Below are positions 36,047 through 47,487 of a stretch of DNA of 64,000 bases, piece by piece (within the stretch, counting starts at the first letter, position 1; the number at the start of each line of letters is the position of its first letter). The DNA is taken from positions 35,216,001 through 35,280,000 of the forward strand of contig JBANAY010000003.1 in the NCBI GenBank assembly GCA_037952775.1, given 5' to 3'. This DNA comes from Clonostachys chloroleuca (taxonomy: Eukaryota > Ascomycota > Sordariomycetes > Hypocreales > Bionectriaceae). The notes below the pieces were generated by a model. That model was not told the DNA's origin, made no database searches, and saw nothing but the letters and a program-made list of their open reading frames with translations. A program made the position numbers and the translations under genes.

Positions 36047-38931
36047 TAATATCATGAACATTCATTCTGTTGGGACAGAGAGACTGGGGGGCGAAGCGAA
36101 GGCTGGATGAGTCGCTCAGTGAGGTGGGACTGCATAACGCAAGATGGATGCACTGCATCTCTCGCCATGCGGGTTTCGCGGGGAAAGACAGGGGAGGCTC
36201 CCATCCTGATCAATGCGCAGCGGGCTACACATCCGGGCCTGCTGCGACAATGTTTCTTCGTCCCTTCTCGCTTGCAGAGGCGAGAATGGCCTTCCCCGGT
36301 TCCCCATGCCGGCGGAGACGGAAGACGGACACGGAGAAAGCAGCCGGTGGAAAGATTCACGGCTAGCGAGAAAAAGAAATAGAACAAGGAGCCCGCTGAT
36401 TCATTCGGTTGGGCGACGGAATGGCCGACTGACTAGCTAGTTCGCACGCCAGAGCCATCCCATTTACAGAAGGAGTTTGGAGCAGCTCGCGACGAGGGCT
36501 CACACACACACACCCAGACCTAAGACTGGTGCTGGTGTTGCGGAGAAGCGGCCAGCTGAAATTGCAACACCCAATCTGACGACGAGACATATTCTGGCAT
36601 GCAACCACAGATTAAAGATTGCTGCGCTTGCATACGCGGGGGGCGATGGGCGATTGGATGTCTGGGTGGACGGAGCTAAGGATGCTCCAAGAATGAGAAA
36701 TGTCGTATCATGATTTGTATTTTTCGGGCCATGTTTGGTTTCTGGTGTCATTTTATTTTTGTCTTATTTGTTTTCCTACCCCTTTCTCTTCTTTCGGCTC
36801 AGGGTACGCCCGCTGGCGGTGTGCTGGATGATATCACTCACTCTCGATTTAGAAAGTCTATGCAAATTCCCTGTACATACATAACACATAACCTACACAA
36901 ACAAGTTAAGATCCTGTTTAACCGGATGGGTCGTGTTGTTGCTTTCGATTCCATCCATTCACCCGTTCTTGCCAGGGGTGGCGAGGTGAAACGAGATGCA
37001 GAATGCTGCTGTGTGTTCTTTGCGGAGCAGCCGTTGTCCCCAACGCACGGGAAATCCGAGCTGATTCACGAGGTTGGTCCGCTCACCTGCTCGGCGTTAC
37101 GACCGAGGTGATGATTTGCGACTAATGAGGGTAGAATGCCCTAGTCAAGTGTCATTCATTGAAATCGATGGATGCCATTATTCTGGTTCCCCGCGTCCCA
37201 TCTCAAGTAGTGCGGGCGACTCCAGCCCGCGTCCCCAGCTAGCCCCCTTTTCTAGTGGGAAGACGTGCACTCGCTCGCTTGCTTTGCGCTTTTTTTGGCA
37301 GTCGGGGGGGTTGGATGCCTCTTCTCCCCTCCATTTCCAAGAGGGTTGCTGCCCGCTTGCTGAAGTGAGGAGAGCGTATATGTACGCATTCTGCTCCGTA
37401 CCACACGCAGGTGGATGAACGCATATGGTCTGGGGATTCGGGGACACGGAAGACAGGGAAGGTTGGTTGTTACCCCAACTCGATCCTACGCTGGCTGGCT
37501 GGCTGCCTCTGCGCCCAGCAATGCAGTGGTGGCGAGCCAGGTTGAGTTGGGGAAGCGAGGTGCTGGCACGCAGCGGCAGGGGTCGTCGCGCTGGGCCCTC
37601 TCCATTGAACCGATCGCGGGCTATTATTACGTGTCGAATGCACCCCAGAAATGGCTCACGATGCGCATCTTCTCGTGACGAGGCAGCTCCAGCGTGCGTG
37701 CGGCCAATTGCGGTGAAATTGAGGGCACCGCTCCATCGCAGAGCCCCGGCGCAGGCCAATAACCGCTATAGCACCTCCGCATTATTGGTCGAGGGGCCCG
37801 CTCCTCCCTGGTGAATGGCGCTATGGCCACGAAGCGAGGGCGAAACAGTTGAGCACCATCAGTGCCCACAGCGCTCTCTCCACCGGCCGCCAGCGAGATC
37901 CTCCCCCGCAACAACCCTTCCTGGGAGGCCCCCTCTTCTCCACGGGGTCCCCAATCAGCATGTGCCCACTGTAATATTAAGCTTATCATTTTTCGCTGAG
38001 CAGCACCTGTTTTGCCCTCTCCCCCCTTTCGCTTTCGCTCCAGTCCCACAAGTGTGTCCTCCTTCGCTCGCTCTCATTTTCTGAGCCCAAAGGCCCAGAC
38101 TTGCTTCCAGCTCCACCTCCCTAAAGAAAATAAAACGCTCGCTCGGCGCTGGCTTGGCTTTGCCGGTGGAGGTGGCATGTCGCATGGCCCCGCCCCCAGT
38201 TTCCTCTCGGACCTGGCTCACGTCGGGTTTACGGTGTTTCTTCGCAATCGCTCTCTCCTTATAGGTGTCCTGCGCGCACCACACCCATGGCAAGTTTGTG
38301 GTCGTAATTGTTGTGGTTCGTAACACGTGCGTATGTAACGTATATCCCAGCCCCGGGCAACATGCCCGCTTAGCCCTCCATCACGAGATCAAGGGGAGGG
38401 GGGGGGGGGGGGGGCAAAATCTGGGTTTTCCATCTCTTCTGCTCCATTTCTCCTTTGGACGATTGTTGGGAACACGTAGATATATTGCACCGAGGAAAGC
38501 AACGCAAGGGGACGAATGGGGTGAGAGATAAAAAAAAAAATTTAAAGAGGCGCGATCTCTTGGGAATTTGTGGAAACTCTCGGTCCCCATGCCAAAATGT
38601 CTCTGGTGCCGTTTCCTCAAAAGTCATTTCCCTTAGCTTACCCCATTTTCTGGCTCCCCGGTCCCTCTTTCCCCTAACGTAACCCAGACCCTCCATATTC
38701 ACCGCCCGTCATATTTTAGTCACCTTCTCTCCCCCCCAGATCACATCTCTGATTCATCGCTCCTTTTGTCGCTCTCGAGAGAGGTTAAAAAAAATACACG
38801 CCCAGTCCGAGAGGCTGGTTCGTAATCGCCGCTACCACAACAACCACAACCCAAGAGAAGGAGGAACGAAGAAGAAAAAGGGAACAGAAAATAAAAACAC
38901 CTCAACACCCACCGAATACCCTTCGACCACC
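36047..38931. other. Intergenic region, no gene seen
   Basis: Only short shadow frames are present. A (CA)n run occurs at ~36,507-36,522. A run of 17 G sits at 38,398-38,414 and an A run at ~38,530-38,540. The final ~250 bp before 38,932 is CT-rich then A-rich, as in many fungal leaders. Confidence 0.5.
38398..38414. repeat. Poly-G tract (17 G)
   Basis: An uninterrupted G run in intergenic sequence. Its true length may differ from the assembly. Confidence 0.9.
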
Positions 38932-40256
38932 ATGCCAGCGTCGGCACATTCACAGACGGGCTTTGTCGAAATGGCCGCCACTGCCAGCCCCCAAAGCTCC
39001 GGATCACAGTCCCCGCAGACACAGCGGCGCGAGCTCGAGCTGCAGCGGAAGCGAGCCCGCGACCGCAAGTCCCAGCAGGCGATGCGAGACCGCACCAAGT
39101 GGACGATACACACCCTGGGCGAGCAGGTCGCCGTCCTGTCCACGGCCCTCGACCAGCGCACGAGGCAGCTGGCCAGCGCCGAGTCGAAGCTGGCCTTTGT
39201 CGAGACGGAGAACACCCAGCTGCGCACCCAAAACGCCGCCCTGCAGCTGAGCCTGATGGGACGCAATGGCGAGGGCGGCGACGTGGACGGGGTCCCGCCT
39301 TCGTCTGTCGTCTCCTCGGCCGTCCACCTTGCTGCTGGCTCGGGGCCTGGTGGGTTTGGGTCGCTGCCCACGCCTGTGTGGGAGCTGTGCCCTAGGAACA
39401 CTCCGCCGACCTGCCTCGCAGACCACATCTTCCAGTCCTTCGTCGATGGCTCGCGCACGGGCGGCGCCCTCACGCCCTCCTCGTCCAACGAGGGCCGGAG
39501 CAGGAGTATCAGCGTCGGCGCCGGCAAGGCCAACCTTCGCCCAAGCCTGAGCTGTCTGATCGATCAGAAGAGCCACTCGGACGATGACGACATCCACGCC
39601 GTCGTGGCCGACGTGCTCAAGACCTACAGGGAGGTTGAGGGGCTGCCGGAGCAGGTCGCCATATTCTCCAGCATCTCCATGCTGCTCAAGGTAAATTGGA
39701 TCCATCCCTCTCTGCGTTGCTGCATTGCCGCTGAATCCGCGGCGGGTCTGCTATGTTTCCACTAACGGTTGAGAAATTCGTCTTGTTTTAGTGGATGGTC
39801 CTCCTCGACCAGCAGAGCTGGGGTCTCCTGCCAAATTGGCTCCGTCCCACCCATAATCAAATTAGAACCCCTCACGCTGCGTGGATCGACCGAGTGCCGT
39901 GGCCCCAGGCCCGCGAGTACCTGATCAAGCACCCGGAAATCACACTCGACGACTGGGCCGCCGTCTACAGCGCCGGGCTCAAGGTCAATTGGCCGTACGA
40001 CCCCTCGACGGTGCTGCTGGGCGCGTCGGTCAATGCGCTGGGCACCTCGGGCATCACCATCAACCCCGTCTTCGAGGAGCACCTCCGCCAGCTCCGCCAC
40101 TGGACCGTGGGCGACGGCTTCCGGAGACGCTTCCCTGAACTTGCCAGGATCATTGACCTGGACTGTGGCCCGCTCCCAGCAACCATTGAATGCCCACCCA
40201 TTCAGCAAATGTCGCCCACCAGCAGCATTAGCCTGCCTCATCCTTCGCCCAAGTGA
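38932..40256 (+). CDS. bZIP transcription factor with DUF3425 domain
   Basis: 407-residue nuclear regulator. A basic region (~31-60, RKRARDRKSQQAMRDRTK) runs directly into a leucine zipper (~60-110, with heptad hydrophobics in LGEQVAVLSTALDQRTRQL). The C-terminal half carries the fungal DUF3425 pattern (HAAWIDRVPWPQAREYLI ... LDDWAAVYSAGLKVNWPYDP). The basic region has RxxQxAxR spacing in place of the canonical NxxAxxxR, as in other fungal bZIP/DUF3425 proteins. Exon 1 is 38,932-39,690; the 101-bp intron (GTAAAT donor) is spliced in phase 0 to 39,792; exon 2 ends at 40,256. Members of this family regulate secondary metabolism, stress or development in other fungi. The target here is unknown. 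A short-chain dehydrogenase lies 505 bp downstream on the same strand and could be a target, but this is only proximity. Confidence 0.88.
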
Positions 40257-40761
40257 AACTAATCCCTGAGACGAGCCTTTCCTCATCTTAAGGACTGACT
40301 CACAATGACTGTCGCCTGGAGTCATACAATGACTCATTAGTCTGGGTCGAGAGTGTTGAGGCAGGTGATCGGCAGTGGTGTGGGAAAAACTGAATATCCG
40401 GTCGGAGGTCATTAACCGCTTGTCCGGCGCAACACATACCAACTCGCGGCGGGATCCCCCTCTCCTTGGAAGTTTGTCCAAGACCAGAAACACGACATCC
40501 ACTCTGGTCTAGCGTATTATCCCCAGGGAAATGCCACCAGCGCCATTTCCGCCTTCAAGTTGACTTCCGTCCCCGGTTGTCGCTTGGCGAGCATGTGCCG
40601 GATAAGGATTACCGCAACGACTGTTGATGGGAATAAAGGGCCATGCCCAAATCCAATTGATAGCGATGGCCCTACCAGAATAACTAGAAACCCTCAAAAG
40701 GAGGGAAAAGCGATAGCTATACCGGGTCCTTTTCTAGTCCGAGTTGTGCTATCATTGAATC

Positions 40762-41704
40762 ATGTCTGCAGCCCAGTTTCAAGACAAGGTCATTGCCCTC
40801 ACTGGTGCCGCCCAGGGTATGGGGCTGGCAACGGCCATCCTGCTCGCATCCCGCGGCGCGTCCCTCAGCATCGCCGACATACAGGTTTCGACGCTCGACG
40901 GCGCCAAGGAGAAGATCCAGTCGCAGGTGCCCGGGGCGCAGGTGCACACGTTTGCCCTTGATGTTCGTAAGGAAGAGGCCGTGGAGGCGTGGATAAAGGA
41001 GGCGGTGGCCAAGTATGGGCGGCTCGACGGAGCGGCGAACCTGGCGGGGGTGGTGCCCAAGACGATCCACAGCGACTCCGGGTCCGTGGAGAAGATGAGC
41101 GAGGACGACTGGGACTTCATCATGGACGTCAACGCCAAGGGGCTGATGTTCTGCATGAAGCATCAGCTGCGGCAGCTGGGTGAGGGCGGCAGCGTCGTCA
41201 ACGTCAGCTCCATCGCGGGCGTGACGGGTCGGTCAAATAACGGCTCGTATGCGGCGAGCAAGCACGCGGTCATCGGGCTGACCAAGTCTGCGGCGAAGGA
41301 GGTTGGGCCTCGAGGAGTGCGCGTGAATGCCATCTGCCCGTATGTTGTTCCCCTTTTTTTGTGGTTGATGTTTTGTGTTGTGTTGGGTTATTGCCCCTTT
41401 CCCTTTATGAAGGCCCTCCCTTGGCTTCGATCCCATGCTGCGAGACAGTCATTGAAAGACGAATACTGACCTTGATAACTCGCACAGTGGCCGAATCGCG
41501 ACGCCAATGCTTGCGCAGGCTGCCGAGGCGGCTGGGAGAAGCGGCAGCAACACGGAGGCGGAGAGGGAGTTGAATCAGGAGATCTCGCTGCGGCGCGTCG
41601 GGCAACCGGAGGAGGTGGCCACGCTGATTGCGTTCCTACTGAGCAGCGATGCGTCGTACATCAGCGGAGCAGCCATCGGCATAGACGGGGGCTGGAACTG
41701 CTAG
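40762..41704 (+). CDS. Short-chain dehydrogenase/reductase (classical SDR)
   Basis: 264-residue soluble oxidoreductase with a Rossmann fold. Seen: the cofactor loop TGAAQGMG (14-21), Asp39 at the end of the second strand (predicts NAD(H) over NADP(H)), the NLAG structural motif in place of NNAG, the catalytic Ser150 and YAASK with Tyr163 and Lys167, and the C-terminal PEEVA and [10 protein letters not shown] typical of FabG-like members. Exon 1 is 40,762-41,339. A 148-bp intron (GTATGT donor) follows, with the acceptor before 41,488, restoring [11 protein letters not shown]. Exon 2 ends at 41,704. The substrate cannot be predicted. The closest general type is 3-oxoacyl-reductase-like or sugar/alcohol dehydrogenase. 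Confidence 0.9.
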
Positions 41705-42509
41705 GCAGATAGAGAAATAAAGATGACAATTCCAGTAGAAATTGGTGCAAAGGGGTGTCAGGTGCCGAGATGAGGCGGTTTCGAGGTGAAAAGTCACACA
41801 ACTGGTGCATTCGATGAGCCGAGAGAGTGGGTATCCGCCCTGAAGTTACCCGAAAATGGGCGGCCGGGTGGGTTTTGCGCTGAGGGCCAAGCCTACCCTG
41901 GAATGAATTGCGCTCGTCCGGGAGTTGTTTCTTGTAGACTTATTTATTGCTTTTTTTCCGTAGAGGTTTGGAGTCGCGTACTCTTGCTTTTTTATTCTAC
42001 GCACCCTGTCGGGCTGTGAGTGTATTTGTGTGCATCCATTGGCCAATCATGGAGCGAGACAACCAAGTTACAGAGTGTACTAGATGACAGATTGCTTGTC
42101 TCATTGCACCCTTAACTCAATATTATTGTCATCCTCATTATGAAGATTACATATCCATTTGAATTGGGAATCGAAGAATCGTCCACGGGACGCAGACCAG
42201 ACTGGCGACTCGGCGCTGGCTCGGAGTTTGATGGTGTGCTTTTGGGCCCCGTCCTAGCTGTCAAGAGCTGCAGAAGCGGGCGGGTGCTACGCTGGATCAC
42301 AACGGAATGACGTAGGAATCGGCCCAACCGCGACAGGTGATGCGGCAGCTGGACCGGAAGATGCTGCGGCTCGAGGTCACTGCCCAAAGCGGGTGCGGCG
42401 GAGGGCGCCAATTCCCGCAGACATCACACATACATCTTGAAGCTATCTGCATACTTATTCTCCATCTCCAAATCAAACGATAGTACCCAACATCAAACCG
42501 TAATACAAC
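41705..42509. other. Intergenic region, no gene seen
   Basis: This is the 3' flank of the dehydrogenase and the promoter of the TENA/THI-4 gene. No supported features were found. Confidence 0.5.
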
Positions 42510-43271
42510 ATGGGCTCCCTCACCAGGCTCCTCCTCGCATCCGACGCCGCCGCCTACAAGCGCGCGACCAACTCGCCCTTCCTCGCCGCCGCCGCCGCGG
42601 GGACGCTCACCAAGCCCCTCCTCTCGCAGTGGCTGGCCAACGACCGGCTCTACATCCACGCCTACATCCACGGCCTGGGCCTGCTGCTCAGCTCGCTGCA
42701 GCTCCCCGTGCTCACAAAACAATCCACGCGGGCCAACGAGCTCGTCGTCAAGCTGCTCGACTGGGCCGTCGACGCCCTCGTCAACATCCGCCGCGAGGAG
42801 AGACTGTTCGTCGAGGCCGCGCGGAGGTTCGGGCTCGACGTCGACCTGCCCACACAAGGGGGTGAGATTGCCGAGGGGGCCAAGATCGAGGGACTGCGCC
42901 GCTTCGAGAATCTGTTCTCGTCGGTGGGACACTCGGGGAATATCATCCTGCCGTGGCTCGAGTCGGCGCTGCTGTTCTACGCGACCGAGAGGTGCTACCT
43001 CGATGCGTGGGCGGGGGTGAAGGCGCGGATGGGGCCTGCTGCGCAAGGTGGGGATGCGGACGGCGGGGCGCTGAGGGACGAGTTCATACCCAACTGGACG
43101 AGCAAGGAGTTTGGGGCGTTCGTGGAGAGGTTGGGGTCCATTGTGGACGATGCGGTCGCGCTCGAGGTGAGCCTGCACGGGGAGGGGATCAAGGGGAAGC
43201 TGCTGAGCAGGGCGCAGGAGCTGTGGAGGGAGGTGCTGGCGGCGGAGGAGACGTTCTGGCCGAGGGTGTGA
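42510..43271 (+). CDS. TENA/THI-4 family (thiaminase-II-like) protein
   Basis: 253-residue, all-helical protein encoded by a single exon. It matches the TENA/THI-4/PQQC fold by pattern: LLSQWLANDRLYIHAYIHGLG near residues 38-58, a central FENLFSSVGHSGNIILPWLE, the YATERCYLDAW segment at ~155-165, and WTSKEFGAFVERLGSIVDDA near the C terminus. The TenA family salvages thiamin pyrimidine in bacteria, and yeast Thi20/21 carry a fused domain. Stand-alone fungal versions are common and mostly uncharacterised. The usual catalytic Cys is not evident in this copy (the central segment has none where TenA keeps it), so thiaminase activity is doubtful. An amino-pyrimidine salvage or binding role is a guess. 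The start is the first ATG of a long frame, preceded by an A-rich leader. Confidence 0.75.
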   Translation: MGSLTRLLLASDAAAYKRATNSPFLAAAAAGTLTKPLLSQWLANDRLYIHAYIHGLGLLLSSLQLPVLTKQSTRANELVVKLLDWAVDALVNIRREERLFVEAARRFGLDVDLPTQGGEIAEGAKIEGLRRFENLFSSVGHSGNIILPWLESALLFYATERCYLDAWAGVKARMGPAAQGGDADGGALRDEFIPNWTSKEFGAFVERLGSIVDDAVALEVSLHGEGIKGKLLSRAQELWREVLAAEETFWPRV

Positions 43272-44032
43272 TGGGGGGTTCTTTGGAAAGGATTTATGGG
43301 ATATGAGAATGATATCTTGTGGTAATGAATGATGCGCATGATTATGAAAATTGATATTTGCTTTCTCGAGAGCTCTATTTGTCTCGAATTTATTGTATCT
43401 ACTCGAGGTGTTTTCGAGGATGATGAGCATGCCCGCTGTGGTATGATGCTATCGTGCCTGGTTAGAGTTGATGGCGGAGATTTCTTCACATCCCGACTGG
43501 TTGAAGGAAAGAGGCTCGGACACAGCCGTGAATTGCCTTTTAATGATTCAGCGTAGACAAAACGTATTTATAAGTAGGTAGTGAAGGTAAATGACTGACT
43601 CTTGGAAGAGCCTTGACCTGGAGTCTAGGGTAGCTGGTAGTGCGGGGTCTCGGCGAAAAGAGGGGCTGAGGGGCAATTCAATTGCGGCGAAATTCCGCGC
43701 GGCGGCCTTGATGGCGAAATCTGGGGAAGCGGCCTCGGATTGGCCGGACTGGGCCTTGGGTTTCCGATTCCGATCGGTTGGACTCGGCACAGGCCGCTGT
43801 CATGGAGAGAATTACATATGCAGGTATGATGTTATCTTGAGAGCTCCATCTCGTGCGGCCGATGAGATGGCTTGATTGGCGAGATCGGTCGAGAGATGCC
43901 CTGCCGTTTCTGATCCAGATTTGTTATCACTGCGTAACCCCTCCCCCTCTATATCCCTTCAATTCTCTCGCATCTCACCTCTGCACCTCCGTCTTCGTTA
44001 TTCATTATCACCACTTGTCACTTCTGCCCATC
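43272..44032. other. Intergenic region / fumarylacetoacetase promoter
   Basis: No gene is seen. The 100 bp before 44,033 is CT-rich (CCCCTCCCCCTCTATATCCC), with a TATA-like core, typical of a well expressed fungal gene. Confidence 0.5.
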
Positions 44033-45377
44033 ATGGCGTCCTCCTGGCTCAACATCGCCGCTGATGCGCCCTTCTCCCTGGCCAACATCCCCTTTGGCAT
44101 CATCTCCACCAAGCGAGATCCCACCCCGCGTCCCGCCATTGCCATCGGCGACTATGCGCTCGATCTCAAGGCCTTCAGCTCCGCCAACGGCTTCTCAGAG
44201 CACGCCGAGATCCACCAGTACAGGTCCGTCTTCGCCGAGAAGACGCTGAACGCCTTCGCCGCCCTCGGCCGGCCCTTCCACCGTGCCACGCGCGCGTACA
44301 TCCAGGAGGTCTTCAAGAGCGACACCAAGTACGCCGCCTTCCTTAAAGACAACGTCCAGTTCCGGGACGCGGCCCTCGTGCCCCTCGCGGACGTGACGAA
44401 CCACGTGCCCCTCGCCATCGGCGACTACACCGACTTCTACGCGGGCAAGAACCACGCATACAACGTCGGCTGCCTCTTCCGCGGGCCCGCCAACGCCCTC
44501 CAGCCAAACTACACTCACCTGCCCGTCGCCTACCACGGCCGCGCCAGCAGCGTCGTCGTCTCGGGGACCCCCATCCGCCGGCCCTGGGGCCAGATCCTGC
44601 GCGACCCGAAAGCCGAGCCCAAGGTCCCCGCGTTGGCCCCCTGCGAGAAGCTGGACCTCGAGCTCGAGCTTGGCATGTTCGTCTGCCGGTCCAACGAGCT
44701 GGGCTCCCCTGTCCCCGTCAACGAGGCGGAGGACCACATCTTCGGGTACGTGCTCATGAACGACTGGAGCGCGAGGGACATCCAGGCGTGGGAGTACATC
44801 CCGCTCGGGCCCTTCACGTCCAAGAACCTGGGCACGAGCATCAGTCCCTGGGTCGTGTTGGCGGACGCCGTGCCCAAGAAGGCGGGGATCAAGAATGACA
44901 ACGAGCTGCTGCCGTATCTTAAAGAAGATCTGAAGGAGAATGTGCTGAATATCAATCTGGAGGTCGATCTTGCAAGTAAGTATACCTATTTCTGAGTGGC
45001 AAAGGTCAAAAAACTGTTGCTAACATGTCTTTGCAGCTGCCGGCGGCTCCAAGAAGACCGTCTCCAAGACCAACTCGAGCAACCTGCTCTGGTCGTGGCC
45101 GCAGATGATCGCTCACCACACCATCACGGGCTGCAACCTCCAGACGGGCGACCTGCTCGGCTCGGGCACCATCTCCGGCACCGAGTCGGGCACCGAGGGC
45201 AGTCTGCTGGAGATCACGGGGGGCGGCAAGGCCAGCATCCAGGTCGGCGGCGACGAGCGCAAGTTCTTGCAGGACGGGGACACGCTGGTCATCCGGGGCT
45301 GGGCCGGGGAGGACGGGGCGAGGATCGGGTTCGGCGAGGTGTCCGGCACTATCCAGGCTGCCCTCCCGTTGTTTTAA
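44033..45377 (+). CDS. fahA: Fumarylacetoacetase
   Basis: 427-residue enzyme that hydrolyses fumarylacetoacetate to fumarate and acetoacetate, the last step of phenylalanine/tyrosine breakdown. The FAH N-terminal SH3-like domain (~15-115, IPFGIISTK) precedes the catalytic domain. Seen: metal ligand Asp134 in DYTDFY, catalytic His141 in GKNHAYNVG, the YHGRASSVVVSGT segment, ELGMFV metal-site acids, MNDWSARDIQAWEYIPLGPF, and the C-terminal GDLLGSGTISG. Exon 1 is 44,033-44,975; the 61-bp intron (GTAAGT donor, GCTAAC branch) falls after the first base of a Thr codon; exon 2 is 45,037-45,377. I chose the MASSWLNIAA start over an upstream in-frame ATG at 43,853 because the length and start fit the family. 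It converges on the maleylacetoacetate isomerase gene, which makes its substrate. Confidence 0.96.
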
Positions 45378-45559
45378 GGTGGTGGAATCTCCAAGATGAA
45401 AGATGGAATATGTAGTGCGCGCATAATCGAATGCGTATGACTTTGAATGAGCTTTATTCATAGATTGATTGGCAGTCTCCTATTGACAATCCGCTATCTG
45501 GCAGGTAATCGAAACACAAATTGAGAAAAAAGACATTGAATTGAACAAAATGATGCTAG

Positions 45560-46237
45560 TTAAGCCCGTAGATTCTCAGGCGTATCAACCTGCTTAAAGT
45601 ACGACGCCTTCTGCATCGCCGGCTCCCCCTCCAAGTTCTTCACTATCTTGCTCACGACCGGGAACTCGGCCAGATCAACCCCGAACCGCTGCGCGTTCCA
45701 CGCCGCCGGTAGCAGGCACAGGTCCGCGAGCGAGACCTCGTCGCCGTACGAGAAGCGACCCGCGTACGGCGCGCTGACGGCCTCGTAGGCGCGCAGGCCC
45801 TCGGCCATGAGGGACTTGTTCCAGTCCTCGGCGCTGCCGCCCAGCTCGCGGACGCGGCGCATGATGCGCAGGTTGGTCACGGGCTGCGTGTCGGCGGCTA
45901 TGATGTTGGCGAGGGCGCGGACGATGGCGCGGGCCTTGATGTCGCTGGGGAGGAGGCGGGTGGCCTCTGGGTAGGCCTCCTCTAGGTACTCGAGGGCGGC
46001 GAGTGACTGGCCGATGCGGAAGGGGACACCTGTGCCTTGGTCTGCGCCGCTGGGCTTGGGGACGAGGAGGGGGACCGAGGCCGAGGGGTTGATGGCGCGG
46101 TGCTCGTCTGAGAGCTGGTCACCCTTGAGGAGGTTGACGGGGACGTAGTCGTAGGGGATGCCCTTGATGTCCAGGGACATGCGGACGCGGGCTGAGCAGC
46201 TGGAGCGGAAGTAGCTGTAGAGTGTGATGTCCGACAT
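45560..46237 (-). CDS. maiA: Maleylacetoacetate isomerase (zeta-class glutathione transferase)
   Basis: 225-residue cytosolic enzyme that converts maleylacetoacetate to fumarylacetoacetate using glutathione. It begins LYSYFRSSCSARVRMSLDIK, with the zeta-class SSC active-site motif at residues 12-14. The glutathione-binding IGQSLAALEYLEE segment and the all-helical C-terminal domain (NIIAADTQPVTNLRIM ... LADLCLLPAAWNA) follow. It is a single exon of usual length. It is transcribed toward the fumarylacetoacetase gene, with only 182 bp between the two stop codons. Together they form the last two steps of tyrosine catabolism. The earlier genes (hppD, hmgA) are not in this window. Confidence 0.95.
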   Translation of the reverse strand: MSDITLYSYFRSSCSARVRMSLDIKGIPYDYVPVNLLKGDQLSDEHRAINPSASVPLLVPKPSGADQGTGVPFRIGQSLAALEYLEEAYPEATRLLPSDIKARAIVRALANIIAADTQPVTNLRIMRRVRELGGSAEDWNKSLMAEGLRAYEAVSAPYAGRFSYGDEVSLADLCLLPAAWNAQRFGVDLAEFPVVSKIVKNLEGEPAMQKASYFKQVDTPENLRA

Positions 46238-47013
46238 GGCTGGTGTTTGTCCTCGAGCTGACTGAGGTGATGGACGAGATGCTGGTGTAGGAGAGGGGAG
46301 AAGGGGGATTTTTCTTGCAGTAAGACAGAACTCAGGACCTCATCACAGGGAGTGGGCTTGGCCCAAATGGCAATGAACTACATGACATGACATAGCTATA
46401 AGGAGCTCTCCTGCTCGTGTCTCTGCAAAGGCGTGGGGAGAGCTTGAAGCCGGTTGTGGGGAAAGACTGCGGAATTGGTCGAGGCGAATCCGGAGCCGAT
46501 CCCCGACGATACCCGCAGCCGCGTGATTGGCGTGAGAGCAAGAGCTTGCCGGAATGCTGATGGCTAGTTGGCTAGCCGAAGATGGAGAGGAGCAGAAGAC
46601 GGCTCCATTCACGCCTGCATCGATGTTTGTGTCGTGGCGTTGATCCGCCGGTTGAGTGTCGCCAGTGATGGCCGACTCGACTCTCTCGTGGTGTGTTCTG
46701 TCCCCATCGCTGCAGGAAAAGCAGATGATTATTCGATTGAGATTATTCTTCCAGCGACGGGAACAATAGAGACAGAGCAGAGCCATGGCGTCATAATCGT
46801 CTCACTAGTTAGTGAGACCGCCATCGCGCTGAATTCTAAATGACACTGCTTGATCAGAGAGGGGAGGGCTGCGCAAATAAAGCGAAGATTCCCCCCTCAG
46901 TCTTTTTGCTTGGAATTGACTCTTTCCTCGGATATACCGACTCGTAGTAAGAAGCGCGCTGACGTTGCGTCGAGATACATTACACAAACAATCAAATATT
47001 GAGCAGGACTAAG
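46238..47013. other. Divergent intergenic region between maleylacetoacetate isomerase and thioredoxin
   Basis: No gene is seen. It holds the two divergent promoters. A direct GTGAGAC / CTCACTAGTTAGTGAG palindrome lies at ~46,800-46,816. Confidence 0.5.
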
Positions 47014-47487
47014 ATGGGTGTTCACAACATCAAAACGTAAGCCAACCCCAGGCCGCCCTGGTCAGTCTCAAGTGCTTATTCGGCCGACGTGATAGCAAGG
47101 AGGACTTTGAACAGACCCTCCACAAGCACAGGGCTGTCGCTGTCGACTTCTATGCCACTTGGTACACCCCGTGCAAGACCATCGCTCCCGCCTTTGTCGA
47201 GTGAGTCGCTACCCCGAGCCTTAACTGTCCCCCATGTAGCCTTCTATCAAATTGATTGGCGTGGTCTGAACAAATCATGACGTCAATTGTATAGGTGTTC
47301 CGAGCAGGACAGGTTCAAGGACATTCGCTTCCTCAAGGTCGATATTGACCAGCTCCCCGAGCTCGCCGCAGACATGGGCGTCCGTGAGATGCCCGCCTTC
47401 AAGCTCTTCCTTGATGATAAACCCGCCGGCGATCTAGTTGGGGCTGATAAGGATGGGCTTATTCGCCTGCTGGAGAAGGCTGTCTGA
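47014..47487 (+). CDS. Thioredoxin with atypical WYTPC active site
   Basis: 106-residue thioredoxin-fold protein, exactly the usual size. The standard WCGPC is replaced by WYTPC (Trp30-Cys34), so the nucleophilic first cysteine is missing and only Cys34 remains. The buried Asp25 and the cis-proline Pro76 (REMPAF) are kept, as is the DIDQLPELA segment. A further cysteine sits at 44. Three exons: 47,014-47,036, 47,096-47,200 and 47,295-47,487, with introns of 59 and 94 bp having GTAAGC and GTGAGT donors. The first exon encodes only seven residues and two bases. Normal disulfide reduction needs both cysteines, so this is likely a monothiol, chaperone-like or binding protein (inference). Because the splice sites and frame are intact, it does not look like a pseudogene. 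Confidence 0.85.

Noticed and set aside
35150..36061. 303-codon minus-strand frame opposite the GTPase/ankyrin gene
   Set aside because: An Arg/His/Pro-rich shadow of a GC-rich coding exon. The plus strand has clear homology.
39004..39705. Long minus-strand frame opposite the bZIP gene
   Set aside because: Shadow of the bZIP exon with no recognisable motif.
42297..43430. 377-codon minus-strand frame opposite the TENA/THI-4 gene
   Set aside because: Arg/Pro/Gln/His-rich shadow. The plus-strand protein shows family patterns.
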